Part shown: positions 8,901 through 20,099 of the stretch, one piece after another
Layout of the letters: every line of letters begins with the position of its first letter
How positions within the stretch are numbered: position 1 is the stretch's first letter
Assembly: GCA_015680685.1 (NCBI GenBank)
Contig: MNCI01008940.1
Coordinates: 129,163 to 189,071 of the forward strand
Length of the DNA: 59,909 nt
Source of the DNA: Gnetum montanum
Taxonomy: Eukaryota > Streptophyta > Gnetopsida > Gnetales > Gnetaceae
Direction: 5' to 3'
Notes under the pieces: model-generated
What the model was told of the DNA's origin: nothing
The model's database searches: none
The model's input: the letters and a program-made list of their open reading frames with translations, nothing else
Made by a program: the position numbers and the translations under genes

Positions 8901-11900
8901 TTTCTGTTCTGGCTCTTTGTTGGTTTGTGCTTTAATTCAGTAGTTTCTACATTAGTGCTTTAAGCTAGATAATGGATAAAATAAAATGGTGATATGCAAA
9001 TTTAGTTTTAAGTGAATGATAGAAGTAAAGCTGAGTAATTAATTTGAGAAGGATTGGTAGGCAGTGGCTAAGGCTGTTCGCAAATCTACTATATGATCAA
9101 TATCAAGGTCACCTGTAGCATCATATGGACAGATGGTAGAAATGAATGCTCATGGACCTCATATGTAGAAAAACAAATGGATGGCACAATAGACTTGATA
9201 TTATGCTATGGAGCTCTTGGTGAAAAAATGGCATCTTTGTCAAAACATATTTGGTGGTCAGGGATTCAAGCTAACTGGCCAGCTTCCAGCAGTTATCGAG
9301 AATTTTCCTAAAGGACTATCCAAAAATTCTTAAAATGTTGGAGGTTGTAGCTACCGAACTTTAGCTAGTATCTCTATTCTTGTTCTTCATATGAATACTT
9401 CCTAACAAAATTCATTAGATGTTATTCTAGAATGCTGTTTACAGAAGTTTCATATTTCCAGTTGACTTGAGCAACTATATGATGCTTAACTTATACATTA
9501 TTACTTTGTCGGAAAATATTTTTTCTCAAGAAAAAGTACAAGTATATACTTATTGCCCTTCTCTGAGACAGATGATGTTATTTTTAACTTTCAGGAAGAG
9601 GGTAGTAATGTAACTGCTAATTCACTTCATCCAGGAACAATAGCCACCAGCCTTGTACGGCATAGTAAACTTGCTGGTATGATATTTTTCTGTTGCTTGT
9701 GTATGTTTTTCGTTCTTATATGTAAATGCTTCTTTCAGGGAATAAAGTTTGTTGTGTAGTAGTTTCAGTTTATATGTAATTTCTAAATTAAAAAACACTA
9801 ATGTAAAACAAGAAATACAAATAAAACATTACAGGTGGGGAAACAAAACTTTCAGTCTTAATGTTTAGGCAGTGAATAAGCTTGATTTCTAAGAATTGCT
9901 TTGCAGAAGGTGATTAGTTAAATGACATTGATTCGGAAGAAAATGAGAAAATCTGTTGCATTGCCCAGCCAATCTAATACAAAATGCTATGGATTGAGAC
10001 CTATAAAAGTTAGGGGGTGAATAACGTTATTGTAAAATTGGAAGGTACAAAATTAANGGGGTGAATAACGTTATTGTAAAATTGGAAGGTACAAAATTAA
10101 TTGCAACTTATTTTAAGTTGCTATTGTAGAAAAAGGAATGCACACATCAAAGTTATAGTAGTTCACCTGAAGCCTTTGGGCTAGTCCACTCTTAGGAGAT
10201 TTGTTCTTTCTCACCCCGTGGTTCCATTAATCTTTAAAGCTGGTTTGTTGCTTACTAGCAATGGTTACAATGAACCAAACCTTAACTGCAAGAGGCAGTT
10301 GAGCCTAGTAAGGCTACACGAAATTGAAACCAACCCTTCTTGCAAGAGGCAGAAGATCCTTGCAAAGGCAGCACAGCCCACAAACCATGAATCGCAAACC
10401 AATCTTCACAAGAATCAATTGAACCTTGCATCTTTGAAATAGGTTGAGGAAGAATGGATCCTGAGATTGACTTGATGCCTCATGCTTTCATGCAACTCAA
10501 ATTTTCTCTTGATGATAAATGATTATCTGATTTCAGTGCAAGCACACTTTCTCTCTTTGAAGAGAAATGATGAAAGTTTGGCACAAATACTTGAAGATAT
10601 CCTTAGTTTGGCATTAAGATGAGAGTGAGCTTGAAGAGTGCTGAGGTTCATTCGAGGTGCACTTTTAATTTTGCCTCCAAGAATGGTTATAAATGTTTGT
10701 ACAAGTGCTTGATTATATGTTGAGTTAGGTGCAAGGTAAGGATGAGCTTGAAGAGTTTTGAATTTAGTTCAAAACACCTGCTGTCTCTCTCTTATCTCTC
10801 GCTCGATGATCGTAAGTTTGGTACTGGTTCAGTCATGTGAGAGAGAGATCTGTGGTTGTAAAAGATGTTGTCGAGTTGACTGCTATGCCATGTGCTATCA
10901 AGTTAGGTGCCAAATGCCCATGCCGTTGTATTGCTTAAATGGCCTCAAGGCGTCCTATTTGTTGCCTGTAATCTCGAAATTGAAATCCCAAGTTTAGTTT
11001 CTTTTTCAAGAATCTTAAGATGCCAACAATCATTTCCCCATTTGCCGCACATAATTTAAACTTAAAATTTTAAATTTATGGTATTTTTGAACTGTTCCAG
11101 TGGTCTCCAATAACTAAATTTCATTATTTACAATTGGGCTTTGTTGTCTCAGATCTGGCTTGGATCGAACACATCATGTAGCTTTGATTTTGCTAGTATG
11201 AATCCACACATCATGGTTATCCAAAATCGGTCATATTTACTATACTGGTTTTTGAACACCCAGTTGGATTATATAAATTATCCATAACCCAAGTCTTTTA
11301 TGTTCAGAGTTCAAATCATCACACACCCAGTATAATCTTGTTTAAGTTAGTTGATTAGCTAAAATCCGAGACTTCCAATTGAAAGGACTGGAGTTTAAAT
11401 CAGCATGCACTCATTTGGTCTAGTATATTTATTAGTATCGGTAAGAGTATTGACATGGAAACCACCTGTTACAGGTTTAATTTCAATGGACACCGCTTAG
11501 TTATGGACAAATTTTGTAAGGGGGCTCTGAAACTCATGTTGTTCAACAGATCTAAGAGGGAGGGTCTTAGTGGATGTAATCAAATACATTCAGTTTCCGT
11601 TTGGTTGCCCCAGTCTTCCAACTTGAGATTTCAAATCATCATGCATCCAAATGCATCCCATTTAATCCCCTTCAGGCTAATTGATTTCAGAGTTCTAGAG
11701 TTTAAATCATGCTGTACCCAATTTAATCATATTTAAGCTTATCGATTTACCATCACCAAAGTCTCTCTATCTGAGAAGTCTCGAGTTCTAGTCATTAGAC
11801 ACCAGAATCAACTTCATTTAGGCTATAGTTGTTTCACCACTTCAAACTCTTTTCAGCCAAGTAGTTGGAGTTCAATTCTTCATAAGTCAAAATCAAGCTG

Positions 11901-13255
11901 CAGAAACAGAAACTCTTAAATCTTTTAATTGAGAAGTCTTAAGATCAAACCATCATGCTGCCAATGTTTGCTAGATAATCTTCATACGTTATCATCAGAA
12001 CAGAATGTTTGATCGCCAAAGTAATGTAAATACACTGTTATGTTTTAGTTAAAGACATATCGTCATAGTTTTGGTTCTAACAATCCTCAACAGGGTGTTC
12101 AATAGAAACAAGCAATGCTAGATGAAGTGGTATTACCATATCTGCAAAAATGAAGGTACCCATGATACTAAACTGTAGATAAATGAATGTTTAAAATTTG
12201 GAAGTCAAGATCATTTCGAACTGCAAGGCAAAACATAAGCAAAGTCAATAGCACTGTGATTGTTTTGCAGCGTTATATTCACAGGGGATCACGAACTCAT
12301 ATCTCTACGCTGAGTCCTCACATGCTATGTTCCATCCATATATGCTTTTGTCAGATCTGTGCACTGAAATTGCCTACCATTAGCAAGAAATAGACAATGT
12401 GCTATGTGAAATGGCCATAGAATCCGTCCTTATGTTATCGATTAAAGGAGAAAAATGGATGTAGCACTTCTCACGTGAACAACTTATCTTCTGCAATGTC
12501 AAATTACATGCAAACAAGCATAGCAATATTACAATGTGGTTTTATGATATTCTATTAACAAAATAAGAAGTTCAAAGTTCACATTTTGTTTATAAGTATG
12601 GGAACTGATAATCTTTTTTCCCTTATTTTTGGAAATCCATAATTAATTGAATAATAGTCTTATGCAGTCTTGTTAGGGGTGCAGGGTTGGGGATTACTTT
12701 TTTAAATTAGGGATTGAATTCGGAAGTAGGCTGTCACGATCAACTTGACTATTGGTTTTTTTATTTTTCTGGATTATGCAAGCTTTTCAAGGTATATATT
12801 TATTATTTGTTCACGGATGTCGTAAAAGCGTAACATCTATAATTGTCCAGCTATATTCCTATTTATGTTTATTGAGCAGATCCCGCAATACATCCGATCT
12901 TTTCTGCAACTCATGAAACTCAATATCTTTTATGCAGAAGTATTTTCCAAGGTCTTTAAATTTGCTTTAAAGAACATTCCTCAGGCAAGTACTTTTTGTT
13001 GTTCTTTGTTTTTAAGATGAACAGGCAATTGCGTATGTTTGGGTAAAGACTGAATACAGCATATTGCAGGGTGCAGCAACCCAATGCTTTGTAGCTTTAA
13101 GTCCAAAGGTCAGAGGAGTTTCTGGAAAGTATTTCCTTGACAGTAATGAATATTCATCAAGTTCGCTAGGAACTGATGCAGAATTGGGTAGAAAACTCTG
13201 GGAATTTAGCCAAAGTCTTGTTTCCTTGCATGTTAAAGAGCATGCCCCAAATTGA
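5928..13255 (+). CDS. Short-chain dehydrogenase/reductase, TIC32/retinol dehydrogenase-like (8 exons)
   Basis: Exons: 5928-6039, 7519-7750, 7878-7957, 8344-8497, 8636-8714, 9595-9676, 12938-12984, 13070-13255. They join in phase to 972 nt, 323 aa plus TGA. The start at 5928 gives [14 protein letters not shown], the N-terminal style of plant TIC32-like SDRs. Visible motifs: Rossmann cofactor loop TGATSGIG (residues about 37-44), NNAG (about 115-118), catalytic Ser in NVSSEAH, catalytic YxxxK as AYGQSK, then NSLHPG, and a C-terminal [11 protein letters not shown]...GVSGKYF block. All family landmarks are present and no stop interrupts the model, so it looks functional. It should be an NAD(P)H-dependent oxidoreductase. 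Some relatives sit at the chloroplast inner envelope (TIC32) and others act on lipid or retinoid-like carbonyls; the substrate cannot be told here. Six introns are GT-AG and the last is GC-AG. Intron 6 (3261 bp) is the longest. The 47-nt exon 7 is the least certain, but it keeps phase and matches family length. Confidence 0.93.
10057..10057. other. Single-N assembly join flanked by a 43-bp duplicate
   Basis: 10014-10056 and 10058-10100 are identical on either side of the N. Probably two contig ends that overlap but were not merged; the true intron is then about 44 bp shorter. Confidence 0.88.
11300..11960 (+). repeat. Degenerate tandem repeat of about 80-90 bp in intron 6
   Basis: Units recur with the pattern 'gagtt(c/t)aaatcatcatgcacccaatttaatc...tttaagctaattgattt...aagtcttcaattgagaa'. 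Recognisable starts lie near 11306, 11390, 11625, 11689, 11782 and 11868. The copies are strongly diverged. Confidence 0.5.
12985..13069 (+). other. GC-AG intron (intron 7)
   Basis: Exon 7 ends CCTCAG and the intron begins GCAAGT, the strong-context form typical of GC donors. The acceptor is ATATTGCAG, ending at 13069. Joining gives [11 protein letters not shown], the expected protein. No in-phase GT donor nearby gives this product. Confidence 0.85.
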
Positions 13256-14160
13256 TTGCTGCCACTTTTGAATATTTACAAGAGAAATGCGTTGTCAAAT
13301 GTAGAGCTTTCTCTTCTAAAGATTTGAAATATCAAGTGTCAAATGTAGAGCTTTTTCTTCTAAAGATTTGAAATATCAAGTAAATGGATATGAATAGGAA
13401 CGAACCCTCGTCGCTTTATTTGAGAATTAGCTACAAGCATTAATTGCATTCTTGTAAATGGCAACTAAACAAGAGTTCCATACACAGCTAAGCAAGGTGA
13501 TTGTTGAGAGCAAATCCGTGGTGATTAAAGAACGTTTTTGCAATCTCTGCATTTGTTCAAGTCTTTTTAAAATATTTTTAATTATCTAGATTTCTTGCAA
13601 ATTTCTTCTTATATGTACATTGCTTGATAATATATATATATATATAAAAGTAGAATAAATCTTTAAATTATTTAATTCTACATATTACTTTACGATTGGT
13701 GGGAATTGATCATAAGTGTTTGTAAATAAGTATTCCACACTGTAGAAATGTGTTTCGTGATAATAAATAAGCATGTTTTTTCTTTTTCTTTTTTTGCCAA
13801 AATGGACATCCTTAGTTCTATAGTGATTGGATCACTAAAAAGATACTTTCATTTAGAGAAGAACATGATGATCATTTTAAATATATGTGTTATTTACTTT
13901 AGACTTGTATATGGAAGTTACAAAAATTGTTAGGCCATGGGTTAAGGATCATGTTAATGTGACACTATTGTGTTTTTTTGATTTATAATGTTCACCGTAT
14001 GTCTTAGGTTGGACATGAAAGTTGAAAAAGGTTAACAATTGTTAATTTAACATATCTATAATTGATCCCTTTGGTCATAAATATAACTAACAATGGATTA
14101 TAAGTGATGTTCACAAAGATTGTTGTCTTTTTTTTTAAAAAGAAATTATCAATGCCAAAA
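13256..14160. other. 3' UTR and downstream flank of the SDR gene
   Basis: Includes a 44-bp tandem duplication (13293-13380), a (TA)n run at about 13630-13646 followed by AATAAA near 13653 (possible poly(A) signal), and AT-rich DNA with no coding signal up to the LTR at 14161. The true cleavage site is not visible. Confidence 0.5.
13293..13380 (+). repeat. 44-bp tandem duplication in the presumed 3' UTR
   Basis: Two copies (13293-13336 and 13337-13380) of a unit starting TGTCAAATGTAGAGCTTT, with one visible mismatch (tctctt versus tttctt). No N lies between them. Confidence 0.9.
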
Positions 14161-15080
14161 AGATGAGCGATGAGGTATTGTTATGCCCAACCATACGAAT
14201 CACAAGCGTTCATGTATGCCCAACCATACGAATCACAAGTGTTCACAAGCGTTCATGTACAATCTGGTCGAATTTTGTGGACTTGTCGTTTTTTGTGCAC
14301 TAGCCCTTTAGGAAGTGAACCTAGCGTTGTCTTTCCAATTACACTTGTGACATTTGTTGTTATGGTTAAGTGTAATGAGACATTTGATTTGTATCATTTT
14401 TTATGTTTTATAGTCAAGTGCTTGAAATGTAAATGAAAAGGGATTTAATTAACTAATGTAAATTAATGAATTAATTAATCATTTAACTAATTTTAACATA
14501 AGTATCCGTTCCCACTTTACGTACACATCTTGAACCCACGTATCTACTGCTGGGCGACCAAACACTACGCTATTGGGCATATCAAGTGATAACGCTATTG
14601 GGATTATCAAGCGAATACATGTTACGCTTGAAGCGGTTGTACTTATGTGTATAATCTATTCAGCTTAATTGCTTATCCAACATAGTAATTGAAAAATAAT
14701 TGATAATTAATTGAAAATATTTAATAAATAATTGGAAACAGTAAATGCATAAATAAAATATCTAATCTATTCAAAGTGTTGTAAGGTTTATCAGAAAGCT
14801 CATCTTTATTGCTGCACACATTATCATGCTCAGGTATAATAATGCTCGAATACAGATCTGTGACTCCTGCTACGGGCACTTAGGGAAAAAAAATTCTAAC
14901 TTTCAAATGGAAAAAATGCAAGAGCTTCGCTACAACTAAAATCTAGATTGTTATAAATGTGATTGGTAGGTGCATATTTATAGGTGACAGACAGACACTA
15001 CGTTGATAGGGCCTTGTCAACGCAAGGCAAGATGTGTCGACGAGGCCTCGTTGACGTAGCCAACCAACGATGACTCATCA
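14161..15080 (-). mobile_element. 3' LTR of M1
   Basis: About 920 bp. On the plus strand it runs from AGATGAG to GACTCATCA. Palindromic units lie at 15001-15022 (18 of 22 positions symmetric) and 15036-15055 (18 of 20; GTCGACGAGGCCTCGTTGAC), followed in minus reading by a TATA box (TATTTATAG on plus, 14975-14983). It contains a short direct repeat 'tatgcccaaccatacgaatcacaa' near its 3' end (14182 and 14216). Confidence 0.82.
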
Positions 15081-15090
15081 TACCCCCACG
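15081..15090 (-). promoter_or_regulatory. Polypurine tract of M1
   Basis: On the minus strand CGTGGGGGTA, directly before the LTR start at 15080. The position fits the second-strand DNA primer of an LTR element. Confidence 0.7.
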
Positions 15091-15356
15091 ACTGAATGAA
15101 AACTCGTCCTTAAGTTCTTTTACAAAATTGGGAAGGTATGAGTTTAATGACTGACATTTCTTCAACAAAACAAACTAATTGACCTTGACAAAAAATGGAA
15201 TGTTCAGGTGTATGGATCAACACATTACAAAAATGGTAGTGTTCAGGACACAAAATTGAACACCATGACACAACTCTTCAAAAATTGGACAACATGTTCC
15301 TTAATGGTGTGAAGCTTGTTGGAGAAGATCAAACGGTTCCAAGGTGGTGGTGGTTC

Positions 15357-18183
15357 CTAGGGCTCTGAGGGACCTTTACCGGCTTCACGCAATGGCGGTG
15401 GTTGAGGTGACTGTGATTGTCCTACTATTGCTGCAACTTCAGGCGGGAGGCAGAAAGCACCTAGCAATGCTTTCATTTTCTCCTCCTTACTCCTAGGATC
15501 ATGCACTGTCCATGCAGCTTTCCCAATGTGGGTTGGAATGGGCACATCCCAAGGACGCGGGATTACTGGAAACAACTCCTTAGCATTGACAAACCAGACA
15601 ACAAATTATTTGTGTTCAATGTTGAACACTCTCACTGTGTTCTTCAGCTCCTGGTAGTCATTCATCCACCTGGCTAAGTTCTCATGATAGATCGTTGATC
15701 TTTGAATCGCCCTTTGAGAACTTCGAGTTCAGCGTTAGCAAGCTCAAGCTTTTGCTTAGTGTCCTTATGGTGTTTAAACTCAACCTTATATAGTAGATAC
15801 GAGATAGCGACTTGTTTCTCCAATTCTGACCGTAGTCGTCTGGTTGTTAGCATTGCCAGGTTTGCGTAATGGAGATTGGCCAACTCCATATACTTTGTCA
15901 TTTCGTCAATCTACAACTCCTTCAAGCAGATCTCCACTTTGTTGTAGGCATCAATCCCATCAAGGATGGGCTACCACATCTCTCTTACTGGAGTTGCTGG
16001 AGGGCTTCATTCACTTTTGTCTTTGTCTTCTGGATTTGTTTTTCATCAATTTCCCTTTGTAAAACAACCTGGTCCCTATAGTGATTTTTTACTTTCTCAA
16101 ATTTGAGAGCTTCGTACTTCTAGGTAGCGATCTCAATGGCAAACTTTTGTCACAAGGTGCGTACCTCCTCCATTGATAGATTACAGTTCTCCGTAGCTAA
16201 TTTCCTCAGTTTACTATTGACTTTGGCAAGCTGCTCTTGTTTTTGATAAATGAATTGTTGCATTTAATCTCTCTGAGCATCAACATTTCGTAGGCGATGA
16301 TTTTATGCGGTCAATGCTTCATTCTCTTGGTGCATCTAATTTAAGTCCTTTTTGATTGAGTGCATTTCAACTTCTACCATGGATATTTGAAGATGGCCAC
16401 AACTGCTCCCTCCTCAGCCTTTTGAAATCATTCCTGAAGTTGTTTGATAGCTTCATCTCTTATTGTTGCTGAGCTGAGGATTGCTTGTTGTGCAAGTTAG
16501 GCACGAAGTTCAGCAACCTCCATGGCCAAGCGTTGATTTTGCTCTTGGGCCATTTTTAGTTGCCCCTCCAAAATGATGCATCTGTCCCTTGCATTCAGTA
16601 ACTTCGACTGGGTCGCGGTGATGTTCTCCGAGAGATCAAAGATGTCCGAAGTTAGTTGCCTGGTTCCTACTAGTCATTCCAATAATTATTTGTGTTGGGA
16701 TGCATTTAATTTTTCCATTGACCATGCCTACAGAAATCTACATGTCTTGGAGTGTAAATACATGTGATACAGATGTCATGGGTGCATTCAGTGCTTCAGT
16801 TACATGGTCAGCTACCACTTCTGTCATTGTCTCCTACCCTTGGTGCTACATCACCATGACAATTGTCTCGTCTCCTTTCTCCAACCTCACTGAGAAAGTG
16901 GCGACATTCTTAGAGATTTTTGGGAAAAGATGATGTGTTACTAATGACACTATCACCTCTTAGGCATTGGGATCTAAGCTTGAAGGTAGCTACATTCTTT
17001 TGGAAAAAAAATGGGACCACCCCTCTCCATCTGACTAACTGTTCAAGCCACCTCATTAAGGTAACTCATCGTTGCTCGATACATAGATGGATCCGCCCCA
17101 CTTGTTCTTGCTTGTTGCTCTTATTTGCTCAAGAGATGTTCTCAAATTTGATGTAGATGCTCAAGGATTTGAGCCTCTAGTGTTGTCTCCTAAGTGGGTG
17201 GTGGTGGCGGCAGCTCCTCTTCTTAAGTGGTCGTTGGCATCTTATCTTTCATGATTTTTGCCCATGAGGCCAAGGGAGCATGCCTGAGAGCATCATTAGA
17301 ATAACGAATAATGCCTACCCTTTTGCAAAGTTTTTTTGATAAGGCACGATAAGGGTAAAATCTTCCTTCCATATTCATTCTCCTTAAAGTGCTTTTCGAT
17401 CTCCAAATAAATTAGCTATGGAAGGTTAACGAGAAATTTCCCGCTTAGAGCAACGCATGCTCCGACAAAGAAAGTAGTCATCTTGCTTGGCCTCATCATT
17501 GGATTGAGGTGATAGGCTGCAATCTTGAAATAAATCTATTCCGCTGGTGTGAGCACACCATACTCCTTACAGTTCACCCCATACCATCGCTAGGTCCATT
17601 CCCTTTTTGCCTCAAGATAACCTTTTATTGATATCTTTTCCAACTATGTTCCAATGTTTGGCAACCCTAATGCCTGTGCAATAGCTTCCACTGAGTATAA
17701 CACTTGAATGTCCTTGATCTTGACAATGGACCCTGGCCTTCAGGTACTCCAGAAGAGATAGGTCTCTTCCATGTACCATTCCCATTGGACATGATGACTA
17801 GCCATACGGGAGAGGCTTGTAATTGTGTCTTGACATCCTCTGGAGATTTTTCCAAAAATGGTTCAAAGGTTACCTTTTAAAGAACTAATCTTTGGATTTC
17901 TCGGGACTTGATGATGTCTAAGAAAATTTGAGTTAGAGTGACCTCAAGCCTTAGCATAAGTCTAGGTGCTTCTCCTCATCGGGATTATTCAGTAGGCACT
18001 TCTTTCTCTAGATTCTATCGAACAGATTCCACTTCAAGCTTCTCACTCACAAAGAGGTCCTATTGCATGGGTCGGCTCTAGTAGTTCTTGGCCTTGTTCC
18101 TGCTGGCCCCTTCCAGCTCTAGGTCGCTTCTCCCATGGTTGTGAGGGTTCTCCTTCCTATGGATGCTTTTGTTTGGGTGTCAT
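15357..18183 (-). pseudogene. ORF3 of M1: env-position coiled-coil protein, broken
   Basis: Start ATG at 18183 (ATGACACCCAAACAAAAG...), stop TAG at 15359-15357. The order is a basic, Gln-rich head (RPRAGRGQQEQGQELLEP), then a globular part with VKTQLQASPVW and SVEAIAQALGLPN, whose homologue in P is ...SVKAITKALNIPN, then long heptad-like stretches, and a conserved tail PWDVPIPTHIG...WTVHDP...KEEKMKALL followed by a Pro-rich end. I see no signal peptide or clear membrane segment, so it does not look like a classical Env. The middle part resembles the 'putative plant transposon protein' domain often found in Athila/Tat relatives, judged only by eye. In-frame stops and frameshifts are present. 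Confidence 0.7.
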
Positions 18184-18548
18184 TTGTAATCACAATAAGA
18201 CCATGGATTAGCAATCATTACATAATCTTAAAACAATTGGGATACCTTAACTTTTGAGGATAGTTACACTTGNCATAATCTTAAAACAATTGGGATACTT
18301 TAACTTTTGAGGATAGTTACACTTGGCTAAGTTGTGATTATGGCTGATTTAATTACCTCAATTTGTTATTTTTATTTATGCATTATCATTGATAAATCAT
18401 CCCAGAGGTTATTGGAAGGGTTAATTGTTAAAAGAGTTAATATTTTTATGTTGTTAAGGTTACTAACCCTTGGGGGGAGTTAGAAAAAAAATTTCAAAGA
18501 TTTCATTGGAAACCTTAAGGTTTCCAACCCCCATGATAAAGATCTTAC
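18184..18548 (-). other. Candidate 5'-leader intron of the ORF3 transcript (M1)
   Basis: On the minus strand a donor CCAGTG|GTAAGATC lies at 18549/18548, and ORF3 starts at 18183 right after GTGATTACAA. M2 has ...ATTATAG|ATG and P has ...ATTACAG|ATG at the same place, so the M1 acceptor AG seems to have decayed to AA. The equivalent intervals are about 300 nt in M2, Q and P. The N join at 18273 adds 53 nt here. Confidence 0.5.
18273..18273. other. Single-N assembly join flanked by a 52-bp duplicate
   Basis: 18221-18272 and 18274-18325 agree except at one visible position. Most likely an unmerged contig overlap. Confidence 0.88.
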
Positions 18549-18695
18549 CACTGGTAAGTGCAAGATTGAAAAATGGAGTGATTTGGATAAACAGTTTGAA
18601 AGTTATGGGCTCTGGAAGGTTTTGAGCTTTGAAAAATTACAAAAATTCCCTATGTATTATGAGCAAATTACAAAAAATTCCAAAGTGTTTGATAG

Positions 18696-18743
18696 TATAT
18701 ATAGTATTTTTTGCACTGCGTCGACGAGGCCTCATCGACGCAG
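18696..18743 (-). promoter_or_regulatory. Internal promoter of M1: 28-bp palindrome plus TATA box
   Basis: The palindrome at 18716-18743 (CTGCGTCGACGAGG and its near mirror) is symmetric at 26 of 28 positions. On the minus strand it is followed 12 nt later by the TATA box ACTATATATAC (TATATATA at 18696-18703). The same order of palindrome then TATA stands in the U3 of the LTRs (15001-15055 with 14975-14983). It lies about 510 bp upstream of the ORF3 ATG and before the candidate intron, so it could drive ORF3 separately from the LTR. Function is inferred from layout. Confidence 0.6.
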
Positions 18744-20099
18744 CTGTTGACCATTGTAGACTTTGGTCAAACTTTCAGAATACAAGGAATTTTTTGATGA
18801 AATTAGGGTCAAATGAAAGCTTAGAAGACCAAGAATAGTATGAAATCATGAGAAGAGGATGTTGAAGTTCATAAATTTGAAAAAAAATGGAGAAAAATTG
18901 ACTTAATAGATGAATACAATAAAAGATTAAGATGTATTGAGCGGTGCACACAATGGAAAACATGAAATATAAAATTGTAGCAATGTCAAAGGTAAAGAAC
19001 CTTAAGTAATCAAGTCAAAAGCTATGCAAGTGAGTCCTTCCCATAGTAGGCTCATGCCCTTTTTGCCCTTGCTTAACCTCAACTAAGGGGTCTGTGCGTC
19101 CCATAGTTGATTTAATGATCATGACAAGTTAAGGACCAACCTAAAAGAATCCACTTAAGAATCCCAACATATTAGACTAAGACATAGAGCATAACATAGA
19201 GCCCGACAGTGAGGTAAATTATGGTAGCATGGGTAGATGATAGAGAAGGTGGAATGGAATTCCAAATTGAGGTCATAAGAAGTCCCTTGTGAAATTTGTG
19301 GTTAAAATGACCCAAGAAGTTCCATCCTCAATCTAGACCAAAACCATTCGCTTTCGATGACTTTGCATCACCACTCTAAGACTGATCCACCCACTTGAGA
19401 CACAAGAGTGCTTCCACAAAAAAATCATCATTCCATAAAGAGGAAAGAGAGAAATAGGAAGTGAGAGAAAGAGATAGGGCCTTAGTTAGAGGGAACCTTC
19501 AAGCATAGGTGCATGTCTTTCCTGTTCCATAACTAGTGCTTGTAGCCCTTTTACTTGTCCAAGGGGTGTGCTTATAATTTCCATAGTTTTTGTTTTTGAA
19601 ATGGGAACCACACCATGTAAGGACTTATTTGTGTTAAAGGGATGTTCTTTGAATTCCCATAGGTGTTTTTTTTTGAATGGGAACCACACCATGCAACGAT
19701 GTTATTTATCTTCCTATCATTAGGTGGTATGGAATGGTAAGAAGTTTGCAAAAAACACTCAAGCACTCAAGCAAGAAGCAGAGTACAAAGAGTATTGAGT
19801 CCCCTTGAAGTCACACCCTTTACAAACCTTTGGACCTTTCCTTATTCCAGAACTACCAAGGTCACCAATTGATTAAAAGTTTCTTTAATGAAAAGGGACT
19901 TTAAATTCCTAAAATAAGAAAAACCATAGAGTTCATTAGATGGGTGGATGATGTGGACTCATTGCCTATTTCATGAAAAATAGACCATGTCAAAGTCATT
20001 AGACATCAGAATTCAAAAATAGGAACCAGACATCGACAATCACACATTAAGCACAATATATAAAGCAAATTTATTAATAAAAAAGAGAAAATACCACAT
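18744..20099 (-). other. Non-coding interval between pol and ORF3 (M1)
   Basis: Shared by M1, M2 and Q with recognisable blocks. One is 'aaagagtattgagtccccttgaa' (near 19788; also 34338 and, inverted, 48740). Another is a hairpin-bearing tandem repeat with TTCCCAT...ATGGGAACCACACCATG (copies ending near 19617 and 19693). A third is the GAAAGACATG...TGAAGGT motif (19497-19524, minus). No coding frame is conserved. Confidence 0.6.

Larger units (their letters stand above)
9677..12937 (+). other. Intron 6 of the SDR gene, enlarged by repeats
   Basis: Donor CTG|GTATGA at 9677 and acceptor TTTATGCAG ending at 12937. It holds an N join (10057), a segment beginning 'gacctataaaagttagggggtgaataac' (about 10000) that looks like a common type of inserted plant repeat, and a degenerate tandem repeat at 11300-11960. 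Open frames inside (for example 10218-10442, 10758-10997, 11455-11736) show no family resemblance and are not called as genes. Confidence 0.75.

Noticed and set aside
9093-9311. Open frame in intron 5 and similar frames in intron 6 (10218-10442, 11455-11736)
   Set aside because: No conserved motifs, inside well-supported introns, and of lengths expected by chance.
12901-12937. A longer exon 7 starting after TTGAGCAG (about 12880)
   Set aside because: That start is out of phase with exon 6 (phase 1) and would not lead in frame into ...KNIPQ; the acceptor at 12937 keeps phase and the family length.
13630-13646. (TA)n run as a regulatory element
   Set aside because: A plain microsatellite; no further support.
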